A stretch of DNA of 64,000 bases from Vibrio sp. CAU 1672 (GTDB lineage Bacteria > Pseudomonadota > Gammaproteobacteria > Enterobacterales > Vibrionaceae), in the NCBI RefSeq assembly GCF_029223195.1, contig NZ_JARHUF010000001.1:310001-374000 (forward strand). The letters run 5' to 3'. A model generated the notes under the pieces. It did not search any database and had not been told where the DNA came from. It saw only the letters and a list, made by a program, of their open reading frames with translations. Below, one piece after another: positions 28,803 through 38,548 of the stretch. Both the position numbers and the translations under genes were made by a program. Every line of letters starts with the position of its first letter. The first letter of the stretch is position 1.

Positions 28803-29657
28803 ATGAATACATTAGAAAAAATTCAGAAAAACCTTGAGAATTTCAGTAAGTCTGAACGCAAAGTTGCAGAAGTAATTATGGCGTCACCACAGACTGCGAT
28901 TCACTCAAGTATTGCCACATTGGCCAAAATGGCGGATGTCAGTGAGCCCACAGTAAACCGCTTTTGCCGTCGTCTGGACACCAAAGGTTTTCCAGACTTT
29001 AAACTACATTTAGCACAGAGCCTCGCTAACGGAACACCGTATGTAAACCGTAATGTTGAGGAAGATGACGGACCAGATGCCTACACGCATAAGATTTTTG
29101 AATCTACTATGGCATGTTTGGATGTGGCTAAAAACAGCTTAGATCCAATGCAGGTGAACCGAGCAGTTGACCTGTTAACTCAGGCAAAACGTATTTCGTT
29201 CTTTGGTCTGGGTGCATCTTCTGCCGTCGCGCGTGATGCACAAAACAAGTTTATTCGTTTCAATATCCCTATTACTTGTTTTGAAGATATCGTCATGCAA
29301 CGCATGAGCTGTATTAATTGTAGCGATAACGATGTCATTGTTCTGATCTCTCACACCGGACGCACCAAAAGTCAGGTAGAGATTGCCAACCTGGCACGAG
29401 AGAATGGAGCAACGGTCATTGCCATCACTGCCAAAGATTCACCACTCGAAAAAGCCAGTTCGCTGGCGATTACGTTGGATGTGCCTGAAGATACAGACGT
29501 CTATATGCCGATGGCCAGCCGGGTCGTGCAAATGACGGTAATTGACGTACTCGCGACGGGCTTTACCCTACGTCGTGGTAGTGGTTTTCGCGAAAACTTA
29601 CGCCGTGTTAAAGACGCATTGAAAGACAGCCGTTATGACAAGCTGAGTCAATACTGA
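28803..29657 (+). CDS. hexR: Transcriptional regulator HexR (RpiR family)
   Basis: Represses or activates central carbon genes (Entner-Doudoroff, glycolysis); its ligand in other proteobacteria is 2-keto-3-deoxy-6-phosphogluconate. Seen: 284 aa from ATG 28803; N-terminal HTH (VSEPTVNRFCRRLDTKGFPDFKLH region), then a SIS sugar-phosphate domain (FFGLGASSAVARDA; LISHTGRT). The pattern closely follows E. coli HexR from memory. GTG 28794 three codons upstream is an alternative start; no strong ribosome binding site is seen for either. Followed by an IS50-like end and a terminator. Confidence 0.95.
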   Translation: MNTLEKIQKNLENFSKSERKVAEVIMASPQTAIHSSIATLAKMADVSEPTVNRFCRRLDTKGFPDFKLHLAQSLANGTPYVNRNVEEDDGPDAYTHKIFESTMACLDVAKNSLDPMQVNRAVDLLTQAKRISFFGLGASSAVARDAQNKFIRFNIPITCFEDIVMQRMSCINCSDNDVIVLISHTGRTKSQVEIANLARENGATVIAITAKDSPLEKASSLAITLDVPEDTDVYMPMASRVVQMTVIDVLATGFTLRRGSGFRENLRRVKDALKDSRYDKLSQY

Positions 29658-29687
29658 TAATCACTGCGATAATAACTGAGCAGTAGC

Positions 29688-29706
29688 GTGTCTCTTATAC
29701 ATAAAT
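29688..29706 (+). repeat. IS50/Tn5-like terminal inverted repeat (left end)
   Basis: GTGTCTCTTATACATAAAT matches the Tn5 mosaic end (CTGTCTCTTATACACATCT) over 13 identical contiguous bases TGTCTCTTATACA (29689-29701). It stands 31 nt after the hexR stop and about 57 nt before the transposase-like reading frame, the expected order for an IS left end. No matching right end was found. Confidence 0.6.
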
Positions 29707-29736
29707 CCCCGAACCAAAAGGTTTGGGGATTTTTTT
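29704..29736 (+). terminator. Rho-independent terminator after hexR, inside the IS-like end
   Basis: 12-bp stem AATCCCCGAACC / GGTTTGGGGATT (one G-U), loop AAAA, seven T. It overlaps the inner side of the IS50-like repeat; either it belongs to hexR or it came with the IS, where terminators often block read-in. Confidence 0.9.
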
Positions 29737-29762
29737 AGGCTCTGACATGGCTTTGCAATCAG

Positions 29763-29972
29763 ATCATTGAACTACCAACCCAAATTATTAAGGCGAAACA
29801 CTCAGAACTAACACTTTGGGTTCAAAAGCAACTTGGACAAACTAATCTCAATGAGCCTGCAAGAACTCAAAAGCTTGTTTGTCTTGCTGCATCATTGGCA
29901 TAGCAACCAGAAGTATCTGTGGCCAAAATACCTATCTCGCCTTCCGATTTGAAAGGAGCAATACGGAGCTAA
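29763..29972 (+). pseudogene. Remnant of a Tn5/IS50-type (IS4 family) transposase, N-terminus
   Basis: In one frame the sequence reads LTLWVQKQLGQTNLNEPART, then QKLVCLAASLA, an in-frame TAG at 29901, then SPSDLKGAIRS and a TAA. This follows the Tn5 transposase N-terminus (WAEANFGNAELGDPRRTRRL, then SEAMQEGAYR-type), by eye. Start codon is lost, an internal stop is present, and the central catalytic domain is missing. Combined with the mosaic-end match it points to an eroded insertion sequence. No functional protein is expected. Confidence 0.6.
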
Positions 29973-30355
29973 TCTGATGTACTAGTTAAGCGAAGTGACT
30001 CGGTTTTTCTGGCTGAATAACTGTGCCCAGCAATGAGTCACTGACCAAAAACAGCCTGGTGATGAAAAGCGGGACCAGGAGCAACACCTTAAGTGTGTGA
30101 TTCAAAGAGATGGTTGCAATCATCGTAGCTGAAGACCGAGCTTGTAATTATGCTCCTGCAACCTCTCTTCCCAACGCTGCTAGCGCTATTGAAATTCCGT
30201 GGGTAGAGATGATGTGAGGGGAGATCGGCTAATTCCACAAGCCCATCTTTCGGTGTTTTACCATTCAATGAGCGGTGCAATGCATCACACCCACCGCTCA
30301 AGAAAGAGGTTCGACACACGTCAGCTCCTTCCCCCCTTTCTTATACTGATTCTAC
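29973..30355. other. Gene-free region, probably decayed mobile DNA
   Basis: About 380 bp with no supported gene. On the minus strand 30220-30319 a short frame reads ALHRSLNGKTPKDGLVELA, reminiscent of the HRxLNGKTP tail of DDE integrases (IS3/IS481 style). It is too short and too weakly matched to call a gene, but together with the IS50-like relic suggests that this is an insertion-prone spot. Confidence 0.35.
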
Positions 30356-31588
30356 CTACGCCTTGCTTAAATTTTCTTGTTGGTTAACGACCTCGACAGA
30401 GCTTTGGTGGGTTTGCACTTCACCTACACATTCTCCGCTGCAGTCACAGACTTGCCGCAAAATATGAATCAGCCGTTCTTGAGTCAAAGGCAGTGGGTTG
30501 CCTTTAATTGCTACTGATTTCAACGCATCATCGGCCACTTTTTCAAATGGTGTCCTGCATACCCCAAACTTACCGAGTTGCGGCAGCTCCAACTTGTCCA
30601 GGGTCATTTTGACCCAAAGCACACCATCTTGCTCATTGGCATTAGTGCGGCCCGTCACCAACTGCGCCAGCTTTCTATAACGACTTAATACATCGTTACG
30701 GCCGGCGCGTTTAGCGGCGTTAATATTTTCTTGCATCACATGCGGAGCCAACCGCGCTGTTATTACGCTGTGGGGAGCTTCAAGTTTCCCGCCTAATGCT
30801 GAAGCCAGACCATGCGCAGCACCCAGCTTTGCATTGGTGATAGCCATTCCGCCGAGCAACGCTGCAAATGACAAGTCTACACGAGCTTTATGGTTATCCT
30901 GCTTACAACCAGCAATAACAGAAGCGCTGAGCCGGCGTAACCCTTCTTCGCATACCATATCCGTCAGTGGATTAGGATCACCACACACATATGCTTCCAT
31001 GAGATGGGTAAAGGCATCCATCGCCCCCCTTCCGGAGGTGTATTGATCCATACCATAAGTCAGGGTCGGATCGACAATCGCAACGTCCGCAAGCATATCA
31101 GGACTACGCAAGCTGACTTTGACCTGATCCTGACCCGATTTCAGCACCGCATTACGCGTCACCTCAGAGCCGGTACTGGCCGTCGTAGGAATGGCGATAA
31201 AATGGATCGGTTTGGTTTTAAGCGGCACGTTACGCCCGACTACCTCGACATAGTCATAAACGTTACCCTGATTGGGTATGATGGCCGCCAGTGCTTTACC
31301 CATATCAATCACACTGCCGCCGCCAATAGCAATGACCATATCGGGCTGGAATTTTCGTCCAATGATAGCGGTTTCTTCAACCATGGTGATATAAGGTTCG
31401 CCACTGATCGAAACATGCTGATAGCGCATATTCTGCGCCTTCAAATAGTTAATAATAGGTGCCGCTCTTTGTATATCCTGTCCGGTCACCAGCAAAACAC
31501 TGTAACCATATTGGTTAATCACCGACAACGAGGACCGAAGCGCCCCCTCACCGAATATAATCCGCGTTGCAGTCATAAACTGAAACAT
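30356..31588 (-). CDS. Iron-containing alcohol dehydrogenase
   Basis: NAD(P)-dependent, metal-dependent (group III) dehydrogenase; substrate unknown. Seen: 410 aa from ATG 31588, preferred because GGAGG stands 6 nt upstream; a GTG two codons earlier overlaps that site. Cofactor motif IAIGGGSVIDMGKA, then TTASTGSEVTR; metal ligands Asp and His in MDAFTHLMEAYV and His in GAAHGLASALGGKLEAPHS. The last ~25 residues include three Cys (CDCSGEC), unusual for the family and possibly metal-binding. Lies divergent from grxA, as in V. cholerae. Confidence 0.88.
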   Translation of the reverse strand: MFQFMTATRIIFGEGALRSSLSVINQYGYSVLLVTGQDIQRAAPIINYLKAQNMRYQHVSISGEPYITMVEETAIIGRKFQPDMVIAIGGGSVIDMGKALAAIIPNQGNVYDYVEVVGRNVPLKTKPIHFIAIPTTASTGSEVTRNAVLKSGQDQVKVSLRSPDMLADVAIVDPTLTYGMDQYTSGRGAMDAFTHLMEAYVCGDPNPLTDMVCEEGLRRLSASVIAGCKQDNHKARVDLSFAALLGGMAITNAKLGAAHGLASALGGKLEAPHSVITARLAPHVMQENINAAKRAGRNDVLSRYRKLAQLVTGRTNANEQDGVLWVKMTLDKLELPQLGKFGVCRTPFEKVADDALKSVAIKGNPLPLTQERLIHILRQVCDCSGECVGEVQTHQSSVEVVNQQENLSKA

Positions 31589-31887
31589 ACTCACCCTCCC
31601 CCAAAGTAACTGCTTATAGCTTGCTATGTCTTGAATGAAAAAAAGTTGACCCGTTCCACTTAACCACTAATAACCCTAATTTTAGCAAGCTTTTATGCGT
31701 CACTTCACACTGGTGGTTTTAAATGCTTAGTTTAAGATTCACTCAATAGGTTTTACCTATTGGATCATGAGGTAATTGCTACTTTATTTCCTAGGTTGGA
31801 TGAGGCATGATGATGCCAATAACAGAGCAAACAAGCCTTAGGCTTTATGTAACGCTTGAAAATTATAGATTTAGGAGAATAAAGAAT

Positions 31888-32154
31888 ATGTTCGTAGTTA
31901 TCTTTGGCCGCCCGGCATGCCCTTACTGTGTTCGCGCAAAAGAACACGCTGAAACACTGAAAGCGAAACGCGACGACTTCAACTACCGTTATGTAGACAT
32001 TCACGCAGAAGGCATCTCAAAAGCTGATCTAGAAAAGACCGTTGGCAAGCCGGTAGAAACCGTACCGCAAATTTTTATCGACCAAGAGCACATTGGCGGC
32101 TGCGACGATTTTGAAGCGTATGCAAAAGAGCACCTGGGCCTGTTCGACGAGTAA
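31888..32154 (+). CDS. grxA: Glutaredoxin 1
   Basis: Small thiol-disulfide oxidoreductase using glutathione; donor for ribonucleotide reductase and other disulfide targets in the cytoplasm. Seen: 88 aa; active site CPYC (Cys11 and Cys14); TVPQIFID cis-proline motif; GGCDDFEAY at the C-terminus. ATG 31888 is chosen since AGGAG lies 10 nt upstream; an open frame reaches 27 codons earlier without a site. Followed by a terminator. Confidence 0.95.
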   Translation: MFVVIFGRPACPYCVRAKEHAETLKAKRDDFNYRYVDIHAEGISKADLEKTVGKPVETVPQIFIDQEHIGGCDDFEAYAKEHLGLFDE

Positions 32155-32170
32155 GCTCAAGTAATTTTTT

Positions 32171-32195
32171 AAAAGCCGCATCTGCGGCTTTTTTC
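32171..32195 (+). terminator. Rho-independent terminator after grxA
   Basis: Stem AAAAGCCGC / GCGGCTTTT with a tight loop, then TTCTTG. Confidence 0.88.
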
Positions 32196-32330
32196 TTGTC
32201 ACCAGATTAGTTATCCATACCTCAACTAATCGTAAAAACCAAAAAATTTCACTTATCTTTTGGCTATATTTGGTTACAATCCATCACTCAACCTTCTTTA
32301 TCTTTGGCACTTACTTTACCGAGCCACATC

Positions 32331-34013
32331 GTGAACATAGACGTCGTACAACTTCTCGAACAAAATCCCATTTTACTTATCTTCGTCGTATTAGCCCTTG
32401 GCCTAACCATTGGCAAAATTCGTTTTGGTAACCTGCAACTCGGCAACTCGATTGGCGTATTGATTATGTCGCTAATCATGGGCCACTTAGGTTTTTCATT
32501 TAATGCTGAAGCGCTCACCATCGGCTTTATGCTGTTTATTTACTGCGTTGGTATAGAGGCAGGGCCAAACTTCTTTGGCATTTTCTTCCGCGACGGTAAG
32601 CACTATTTTGTGTTGAGTATGGTGGTCCTGGTAACTGCAGTCAGTGTGACCTATTTCAGCAGTCAGTATTTTGGTCTCAATTTTGGCTTGTCAGCCGGGA
32701 TGATGGCCGGGGCACTGACCGCCACCCCCGTCCTGGTGGGTGCACAAGATGCAATTAACTCCGGCTTAGCGACCATTCCAAGAAACATGGACTTTTCACT
32801 GGTGCTGGAAAACCTTTCGGTTGGTTACGCCATGGCCTATTTGGTGGGTTTGATCAGTATGATCATGTTTGCCAAGCTGATGCCTAAGCTGCAAAAACAG
32901 AACCTGTCCGACTCCGCTCAGCAAATCGTCCAAGAGCGTGGCCTCGGTAGCTCCAGCCAGCGCAAAGTCTATCTGCCAATCATCCGTGCTTATCGTGTCG
33001 GGCCAGAACTGGTGAACTGGGGCGATGGCAAAAACCTGCGGGAGCTGGGCATATACCGCCAAACAGGTTGCTACATAGAACGGATCCGGCGCAATGGCAT
33101 TTTGGCCCACCCTGACGGTGATGCAATCCTGCAGGAAGGTGATGAAATAGCCTTGGTGGGTTTCCCTGACAGCCATGCCCGACTGGATCCTAGTTTTCGC
33201 AACGGTAAAGAGGTCTTCGACCGTAACCTGCTAGATCTGCGCATCACAGAAGAGGAGATCGTTGTCAAAAGCGACGCGATCGCAGGCAAACGCTTATCGG
33301 ATCTCAACCTGTCAGAGTTTGGCTGTTTCCTCAACCGCGTGGTGCGAGCGCAAATTGAAATGCCCATGGATCTGGACATCGTGCTAGCCAAAGGTGATGT
33401 ATTGCAGGTCAGTGGAGAAAAGAGCCGCGTGCATGGCTTGGCGGAAAAAATTGGCTTTATCTCTATCCACAGCCAAATGGCTGACTTACTCGCATTTTGC
33501 AGCTTCTTTATCCTTGGTATTATGTTCGGTTTGATCACCATGACTTTTGGCCAGGTCTCTTTTAGCCTCGGGAATGCGGTCGGCTTGTTACTCTCCGGGA
33601 TCACGCTTGGTTTCTTGCGAGCCAACCACCCCACCTTTGGTTACGTTCCGCAAGGTGCGTTGAACATGGTAAAAGACCTGGGGTTGATGTTCTTTATGGT
33701 TGGGATCGGCTTAAGTGCAGGGGGTAAGATGTTCGAACACCTCACCCAAATCGGACCACAGGTGATTGGCCTGGCCTTTATCGTCAGTGTCCTGCCTGTC
33801 GCGGCCGCATACCTGGTCGGCGCTTATGTGCTGAAAATGAACCGCGCACTGCTGTTTGGTGCGATCATCGGCGCTCGCACCTGTGCACCGGCAATGGATG
33901 TGGTGAACGAATACGCAAAATCGACTATCCCGGCACTGGGCTATGCTGGCACTTATGCGATTGCCAATATCTTAATGACACTAGCAGGTACGATTCTTAT
34001 CATCCTTAGCTAG
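32331..34013 (+). CDS. AspT/YbjL-type putative amino acid antiporter with RCK domains
   Basis: Inner-membrane transporter of the aspartate:alanine exchanger family. Seen: 560 aa from GTG 32331 ([13 protein letters not shown], matching E. coli YbjL MNINVAELLN), two five-to-six-helix membrane halves separated by two TrkA_C/RCK-type cytosolic domains (residues ~200-380, with [21 protein letters not shown] and [12 protein letters not shown]). A longer frame upstream begins with TTG at 32304 but the conserved N-terminus starts at the GTG. E. coli YbjL has no proven substrate. Closed by a terminator shared with fabV. Confidence 0.88.
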   Translation: MNIDVVQLLEQNPILLIFVVLALGLTIGKIRFGNLQLGNSIGVLIMSLIMGHLGFSFNAEALTIGFMLFIYCVGIEAGPNFFGIFFRDGKHYFVLSMVVLVTAVSVTYFSSQYFGLNFGLSAGMMAGALTATPVLVGAQDAINSGLATIPRNMDFSLVLENLSVGYAMAYLVGLISMIMFAKLMPKLQKQNLSDSAQQIVQERGLGSSSQRKVYLPIIRAYRVGPELVNWGDGKNLRELGIYRQTGCYIERIRRNGILAHPDGDAILQEGDEIALVGFPDSHARLDPSFRNGKEVFDRNLLDLRITEEEIVVKSDAIAGKRLSDLNLSEFGCFLNRVVRAQIEMPMDLDIVLAKGDVLQVSGEKSRVHGLAEKIGFISIHSQMADLLAFCSFFILGIMFGLITMTFGQVSFSLGNAVGLLLSGITLGFLRANHPTFGYVPQGALNMVKDLGLMFFMVGIGLSAGGKMFEHLTQIGPQVIGLAFIVSVLPVAAAYLVGAYVLKMNRALLFGAIIGARTCAPAMDVVNEYAKSTIPALGYAGTYAIANILMTLAGTILIILS

Positions 34014-34063
34014 TCGTATTACAGCAAACTAATGCTTATAAATCCCATTTAGGGAGCAGGCAC

Positions 34064-34092
34064 AAAAAAGGCGCTCATTGAGCGCCTTTTTA
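34064..34092. terminator. Bidirectional terminator between the antiporter and fabV
   Basis: Stem AAAAAAGGCGCT / AGCGCCTTTTT with a 5-nt loop, T-runs both ways; the two genes converge here. Confidence 0.9.
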
Positions 34093-34109
34093 ATGAAGTT
34101 AGAAACCGA

Positions 34110-35312
34110 TTAGATTGCGATAAAATCTGTTTCTACTGCAGGGCTAACGTCTGCTTCGTAATCCACACCGTCAACACCAAAGCCGAATAGTTTCAAGAAC
34201 TCTTCTTTGTACTCAACGTAATCAGTCAGCTCTTTAAGGTTTTCAGTGGTGATTTGCGGCCACAAATCACGGCAGTGTTGCTGGATATCGTCACGCAGTT
34301 CCCAGTCATCTAAACGTAGACGGTTCTTCTCATCCACTTCAGGTGCGCTGCCATCGGCTTTGTACAGACGTTGGCTGAACATACGGAAGATCTGTTCCAT
34401 ACAACCTTCGTGTACGCCTTCTTCACGCATCTTCTTGAACACCATAGCAATGTACAGTGGCATGACCGGAATGGCTGAAGAAGCTTGAGTTACTACAGAC
34501 TTAAGTACTGCAACGTTTGCGCTGCCGCCTGTTGCTGAAAGCTTGTCATTAAGAGCGGTTGCTGCACGGTCCAGGTCCATTTTCGCTTTACCCAGAGCGC
34601 CATCCCAGTAGATTGGCCATGTCAGCTCTGTACCGATGTAGCTGTAGGCTACCGTCTTACAGCCTTCTGCCAGAACACCGGCTTCAGAAAGAGCATTGAT
34701 CCAAAGTTCCCAGTCTTCACCGCCCATTACGGTTACGGTGTCTTTGATCTCTTCTTCTGTTGCTGGCTCTACGCTTGCTTCGATGATCACATCTTTGTTG
34801 GTATCAACCGCTGTTGATGTGTAAGTCTCACCAATTGGTTTAAGCGCAGAACGAACCAACTCGCCAGTCTCAGGCATTTTACGTACCGGTGATGCCAGTG
34901 AGTAAACCACCATATCAACCTGACCAAGATCTTGTTTGATCAGCTCGATTGTTTTCTGCTTGGCTTCATTTGAAAAAGCATCGCCATTCAGGCTTTTTGC
35001 GTACAGGCCTTCTTCACGCGCTAACTTTTCAAAAGCCGCTGCGTTATAAAAACCTGCTGTGCCAGGTTTCTTCTCTGTGCCTTCTTTTTCGAAAAACACA
35101 CCGATAGTTGATGCACCGCCACCAAATGCCGCAGCGATACGAGAAGATAGACCGTAGCCACTTGAAGCACCCACAACAAGCACACGCTTAGGTGCGTTTG
35201 CAATTGGGCCTTGCGCTTTAGTGTAAGCAATTTGTTCTTTTACGTTAGCTTCACAACCCACCGGGTGCGTTGTGGTACAGATAAATCCACGAATTCTAGG
35301 TTTGATGATCAT
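34110..35312 (-). CDS. fabV: NADH-dependent enoyl-ACP reductase FabV
   Basis: Final reduction step of fatty acid elongation; the FabV type of V. cholerae is known to be poorly inhibited by triclosan. Seen: 400 aa from ATG 35312 (AAAGGAAG upstream), starting [20 protein letters not shown]; cofactor region [21 protein letters not shown]; catalytic [20 protein letters not shown] with Tyr and the conserved lysine eight residues on. Length equals known FabV (about 400 aa), longer than FabI. Monocistronic; fadE upstream on the same strand. Confidence 0.95.
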   Translation of the reverse strand: MIIKPRIRGFICTTTHPVGCEANVKEQIAYTKAQGPIANAPKRVLVVGASSGYGLSSRIAAAFGGGASTIGVFFEKEGTEKKPGTAGFYNAAAFEKLAREEGLYAKSLNGDAFSNEAKQKTIELIKQDLGQVDMVVYSLASPVRKMPETGELVRSALKPIGETYTSTAVDTNKDVIIEASVEPATEEEIKDTVTVMGGEDWELWINALSEAGVLAEGCKTVAYSYIGTELTWPIYWDGALGKAKMDLDRAATALNDKLSATGGSANVAVLKSVVTQASSAIPVMPLYIAMVFKKMREEGVHEGCMEQIFRMFSQRLYKADGSAPEVDEKNRLRLDDWELRDDIQQHCRDLWPQITTENLKELTDYVEYKEEFLKLFGFGVDGVDYEADVSPAVETDFIAI

Positions 35313-35439
35313 ATTCAACTTCCTTTAAAAAACCTTGCTAGGATAAAAGTTTCGCTCTAACTTCGCATCTAATTTCTGAAAAAATGCTGCTAAAATGCAA
35401 GTGGTTGGATGACTCATCAACCATTTTTTGCCCAGATAA

Positions 35440-35466
35440 ACAAAAAGCACCTCCCGAGAGGTGCTT
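35440..35466 (-). terminator. Rho-independent terminator after fadE
   Basis: On the minus strand, stem AAGCACCTC / GAGGTGCTT with 4-nt loop and tail CTTTTTGTTT, between fadE and fabV. Confidence 0.9.
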
Positions 35467-35488
35467 ATACCGCGTTTAGCAGGCTCAT

Positions 35489-37771
35489 TTATGCTGCTGA
35501 ATTAAGATGTGGTGTTGTCGAAGCATTCGTCCGCACTTCAGTGAAGTCATGACTGAAATGATCGACCTGAATGGCTTTATAGCGTAATTTATCTGCCGCC
35601 ATAATTTTATCTATTTCATTTTCGGTCAGCACTCCCGCTTCAAACGCTTGCTGCAAACGGTCATGAAGCAAGCCTTTGCGTGCCACTTTGCCGTCCTTCG
35701 CTGCCTTAAACAACTTACGTTCCAGCGGTTTGATTTCATACATGGCCAAGAATGCACTTTCCATCAGACCAACGCTGTCATCTTCACCCTTACCGATATA
35801 GCAGAGGTTGGTCAGGCGGTTACGTTGTGCCCCCGGTGTCATCATGGCTTCTGCCAAGCTGACTGATAACTCATCACTCGGTTGTTTAAAATGATTACCC
35901 AACGGGAAGACAATTGTTTTCAACAGGCCACCCACATACTTAACCGGGAAGTTACTATAGGCCTCTTGCAAGGATTTCGCGGCATGATAAAGGCAGTGTT
36001 GCACCGCGTAGTGGACAAAATTAAGGTCTTCTTGCTGGCGCCCCTCATCTTCATATTTTTTCAGTGCCGCAGAAGCCATGTACAGGTAACTGAGGCCATC
36101 ACCTAACCGGGCAGAAATCATTTCTTTTCGCTTGAGATCACCACCTAACGTCAGCATCGCAACATCGGCACTTACCGCCAGGGCACGGCTCAGTCGGGTC
36201 ATGTCTTTATAGTATTTCTGTGTCGGTCCGCTCATTTGCGCTTTAACAAAACGCGATCCCGTTAATGCAGCACCCAGCGCGCCGAATGTGTTACCGGTAG
36301 CGTGCTTAATGTGCTTAAACAGCAGTTGATCAAATTCCTTCGCTCCCTGTTTTTCATCAGGATTCGCCGCGGCTTCCATCTCTTGCAAAACGTAAGGGTG
36401 ACATCGGGTCGCACCCTGGCCAAAAATCATCAGGTTACGAGTCAGAATATTGGCCCCTTCCACGGTAATAGCGACCGGAACACCCAAATAGTGTTTTGCC
36501 AGATAGTTCATTGGCCCATCCTGAATCGCCCGACCAGCATGAATATCCATTGAATCATTCAGGATAGTCCGTGCCATTTCTGTCATATGATACTTAGCGA
36601 TAGCAGTCACAATGCCGGGTTTCTCTTTCATATCCAACGAAGTCGTCGTTAAGGTACGCGTCGCTTCCAGCAAGTAGGTTAAGCCGCCAATACGCCCCAT
36701 CGCTTCAGCCACACCTTCGAACTTACCAATTGACATACCAAACTGCTTGCGTACATATGCATAAGCCCCTGTGGTCCGTGTGGTCAGGTGACCAATCGCC
36801 GTACCCAGCGCAGGAAGGGAGATACCACGCCCCGCCGACAGACACTCGACCAGCATGCGCCAGCCTTTACCGGCATAGTCTGATCCGCCAATCAGCCAGT
36901 CCATCGGGATAAACACATTTTCACCACGAGTCGGACCATTCATGAAAGCCGAACCCAGAGGATCATGACGTTCGCCAATTTCCACGCCTTCATGGTCGGT
37001 CGGGATCAACGCACAGGTAATACCGACATCGGGTTTATCACCTAACAGGCCGTCCGGGTCGCTCAGCTTAAATGCCAGCCCCAATACCGTGGCTACCGGT
37101 GCCAGCGTTATGTAGCGTTTGTTCCAGCTCAGGCGCACACCCAGTACATCTTTTCCTTGGTGCATGCCATAACAAACCACACCATGGTCGGGGATGCCAC
37201 CGGCATCGGAGCCTGCCTCAGGCCCGGTCAGCGCAAAACAAGGAATATCCGTACCCTCAGCCAAGCGTGGCAACCAGTAGTCTTTCTGCTCTTGGGTTCC
37301 GTAGTGAGACAGCAGCTCTCCCGGCCCGAGCGAATTCGGAACCATGACCGACACCGCCGCGCTGATACTACGGGTGGCAATACGGGATACAATTGTTGAA
37401 TTGGCCAGCGCGGAAAACTCTCGGCCACCATACTGCTTGGAAATAATCAGCGAGAAGAAACGCTCGGTGCGCAGGTAGTCCCAAACCTCGTCAGGTAAGT
37501 CACGATCATCTTTAACGATTTTCTGGTCATCCAGCATTTGCAGCAGGGTTTCAAGCTCATTGTCCATAAACGCCTGTTCTTCCACAGTCAGCACGGGTTT
37601 GGGATATTGATGAAGAGTCTGGAAATCGGGCTTACCTGAAAACAACTCAGCATCCCACCAAACGCTACCCGCTTCCATAGCCTCTTTTTCCGTACTCGAC
37701 AAAGGGGGCAATACTTTTTTAAACATTTTGAAAGCAGGGTCGCTTATCCATTTTCTTCTTAGAGAGCTCAT
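35489..37771 (-). CDS. fadE: Acyl-CoA dehydrogenase FadE, without N-terminal anchor
   Basis: First oxidation of fatty acid beta-oxidation (acyl-CoA to trans-2-enoyl-CoA, FAD-dependent). Seen: 760 aa; the N-terminus begins directly at the block equal to E. coli FadE residue ~55 (WISDPAFKMFKKVLPPLSSTEKEAM), so the ~50 hydrophobic residues that anchor the 814-aa E. coli enzyme are missing. ATG 37771 has AAAGGA 8 nt upstream, supporting this as the true start. FAD/substrate motifs CFALTGPEAGSDAGG and LSAGRGISLP are intact. It is cotranscribed after the TetR gene (54-bp gap). Confidence 0.93.
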   Translation of the reverse strand: MSSLRRKWISDPAFKMFKKVLPPLSSTEKEAMEAGSVWWDAELFSGKPDFQTLHQYPKPVLTVEEQAFMDNELETLLQMLDDQKIVKDDRDLPDEVWDYLRTERFFSLIISKQYGGREFSALANSTIVSRIATRSISAAVSVMVPNSLGPGELLSHYGTQEQKDYWLPRLAEGTDIPCFALTGPEAGSDAGGIPDHGVVCYGMHQGKDVLGVRLSWNKRYITLAPVATVLGLAFKLSDPDGLLGDKPDVGITCALIPTDHEGVEIGERHDPLGSAFMNGPTRGENVFIPMDWLIGGSDYAGKGWRMLVECLSAGRGISLPALGTAIGHLTTRTTGAYAYVRKQFGMSIGKFEGVAEAMGRIGGLTYLLEATRTLTTTSLDMKEKPGIVTAIAKYHMTEMARTILNDSMDIHAGRAIQDGPMNYLAKHYLGVPVAITVEGANILTRNLMIFGQGATRCHPYVLQEMEAAANPDEKQGAKEFDQLLFKHIKHATGNTFGALGAALTGSRFVKAQMSGPTQKYYKDMTRLSRALAVSADVAMLTLGGDLKRKEMISARLGDGLSYLYMASAALKKYEDEGRQQEDLNFVHYAVQHCLYHAAKSLQEAYSNFPVKYVGGLLKTIVFPLGNHFKQPSDELSVSLAEAMMTPGAQRNRLTNLCYIGKGEDDSVGLMESAFLAMYEIKPLERKLFKAAKDGKVARKGLLHDRLQQAFEAGVLTENEIDKIMAADKLRYKAIQVDHFSHDFTEVRTNASTTPHLNSAA

Positions 37772-37825
37772 AGTTCAGATCCTTTTGTTCACTATTACCA
37801 CTTACGGCTTATGCTTATTATTCGA

Positions 37826-38464
37826 TTACAAGTTATATTGCTCAGCAGACATCCCTGCTGACAGGTAGGGAATCAATAAATCCACAACAGATTTCACTTC
37901 GGTTTCATGACCAAACTTACTTTCGGCAATTTCACTCAATGCCCGACTGGAAGCCATGGTGAATACACAGGTACCCAGCGTAAAGTGTAGCCGCCAAAAC
38001 AGGGTCTCTTCGGTTAACTTTGGGTTTGCTTTAAGTATTGAATGGATAAAGAGATCCAGCACATCTTTATAACGGGTTGTAATAAACCAGCGCAAATGCC
38101 CTTGCACATCAGTGTAACCACGACCAATCAATAACATGAACAATGCCGTACCGTTAGGTCGCACTTCATTCAGGTTACGCAGTGGCAAACGGAGTGACTC
38201 AAACACATCGTCCATTGAATAGTCATCGCGCGTGTTCAGTTCAATAAGTGAGGTATTAATACGTGGCATAAGAGCTTCAAGGTAACGATCCAAGACGGCT
38301 CTGACCAAACTCTTTTTGTCACCGAAATGATAGTTCACTGAGGCAAGATTGACGTTTGCCTTACCAGTAATCGTCCTGAGCGAGGTATCATTGAAGCCAT
38401 GCTCGGCAAATAATCCTTCCGCGACATCGAGTATTTTTTCTTTTGTTGTACTTCTCGGGGCCAT
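37826..38464 (-). CDS. TetR-family regulator, PsrA-like
   Basis: Predicted repressor of fatty acid metabolism genes. Seen: 212 aa from ATG 38464 (MAPRSTTKEKILDVAEGLFAEHG); HTH in residues ~28-48 with SLRTITGKANVNLASVNYHFGDK; C-terminal ligand-binding domain about residues 80-210. A GTG three codons earlier is an alternative start. It is the first gene of an operon with fadE, and its promoter carries a PsrA-type box over the start point and a FadR-type site upstream. In gammaproteobacteria PsrA releases DNA when it binds long-chain fatty acids or acyl-CoA; that is transferred knowledge, not seen here. Confidence 0.85.
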   Translation of the reverse strand: MAPRSTTKEKILDVAEGLFAEHGFNDTSLRTITGKANVNLASVNYHFGDKKSLVRAVLDRYLEALMPRINTSLIELNTRDDYSMDDVFESLRLPLRNLNEVRPNGTALFMLLIGRGYTDVQGHLRWFITTRYKDVLDLFIHSILKANPKLTEETLFWRLHFTLGTCVFTMASSRALSEIAESKFGHETEVKSVVDLLIPYLSAGMSAEQYNL

Positions 38465-38480
38465 TTCAATCACTCGTATT

Positions 38481-38523
38481 AAACAACTGTTTGAAATATA
38501 CCCCCTCTCAACGCAATTAACAA
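38481..38523 (-). promoter_or_regulatory. psrA-fadE promoter with PsrA-type box over the start site
   Basis: Minus strand -35 TTGTTA (38518-38523), 17-bp spacer, -10 TATATT (38495-38500). Transcription would start near 38488, inside the palindrome AAAC-N4-GTTT (38481-38492; on the minus strand AAACAGTTGTTT). This fits the reported Pseudomonas PsrA consensus (G/C)AAAC-N2-4-GTTT(G/C), at a repressing position. Functional proof is lacking. Confidence 0.6.
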
Positions 38524-38548
38524 ACGATTAACATCACACTTTCCAGCA

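Noticed and set aside
30091..30113. Possible right end of the IS50-like relic
   Set aside because: Needs several insertions to match the inner end; not convincing.
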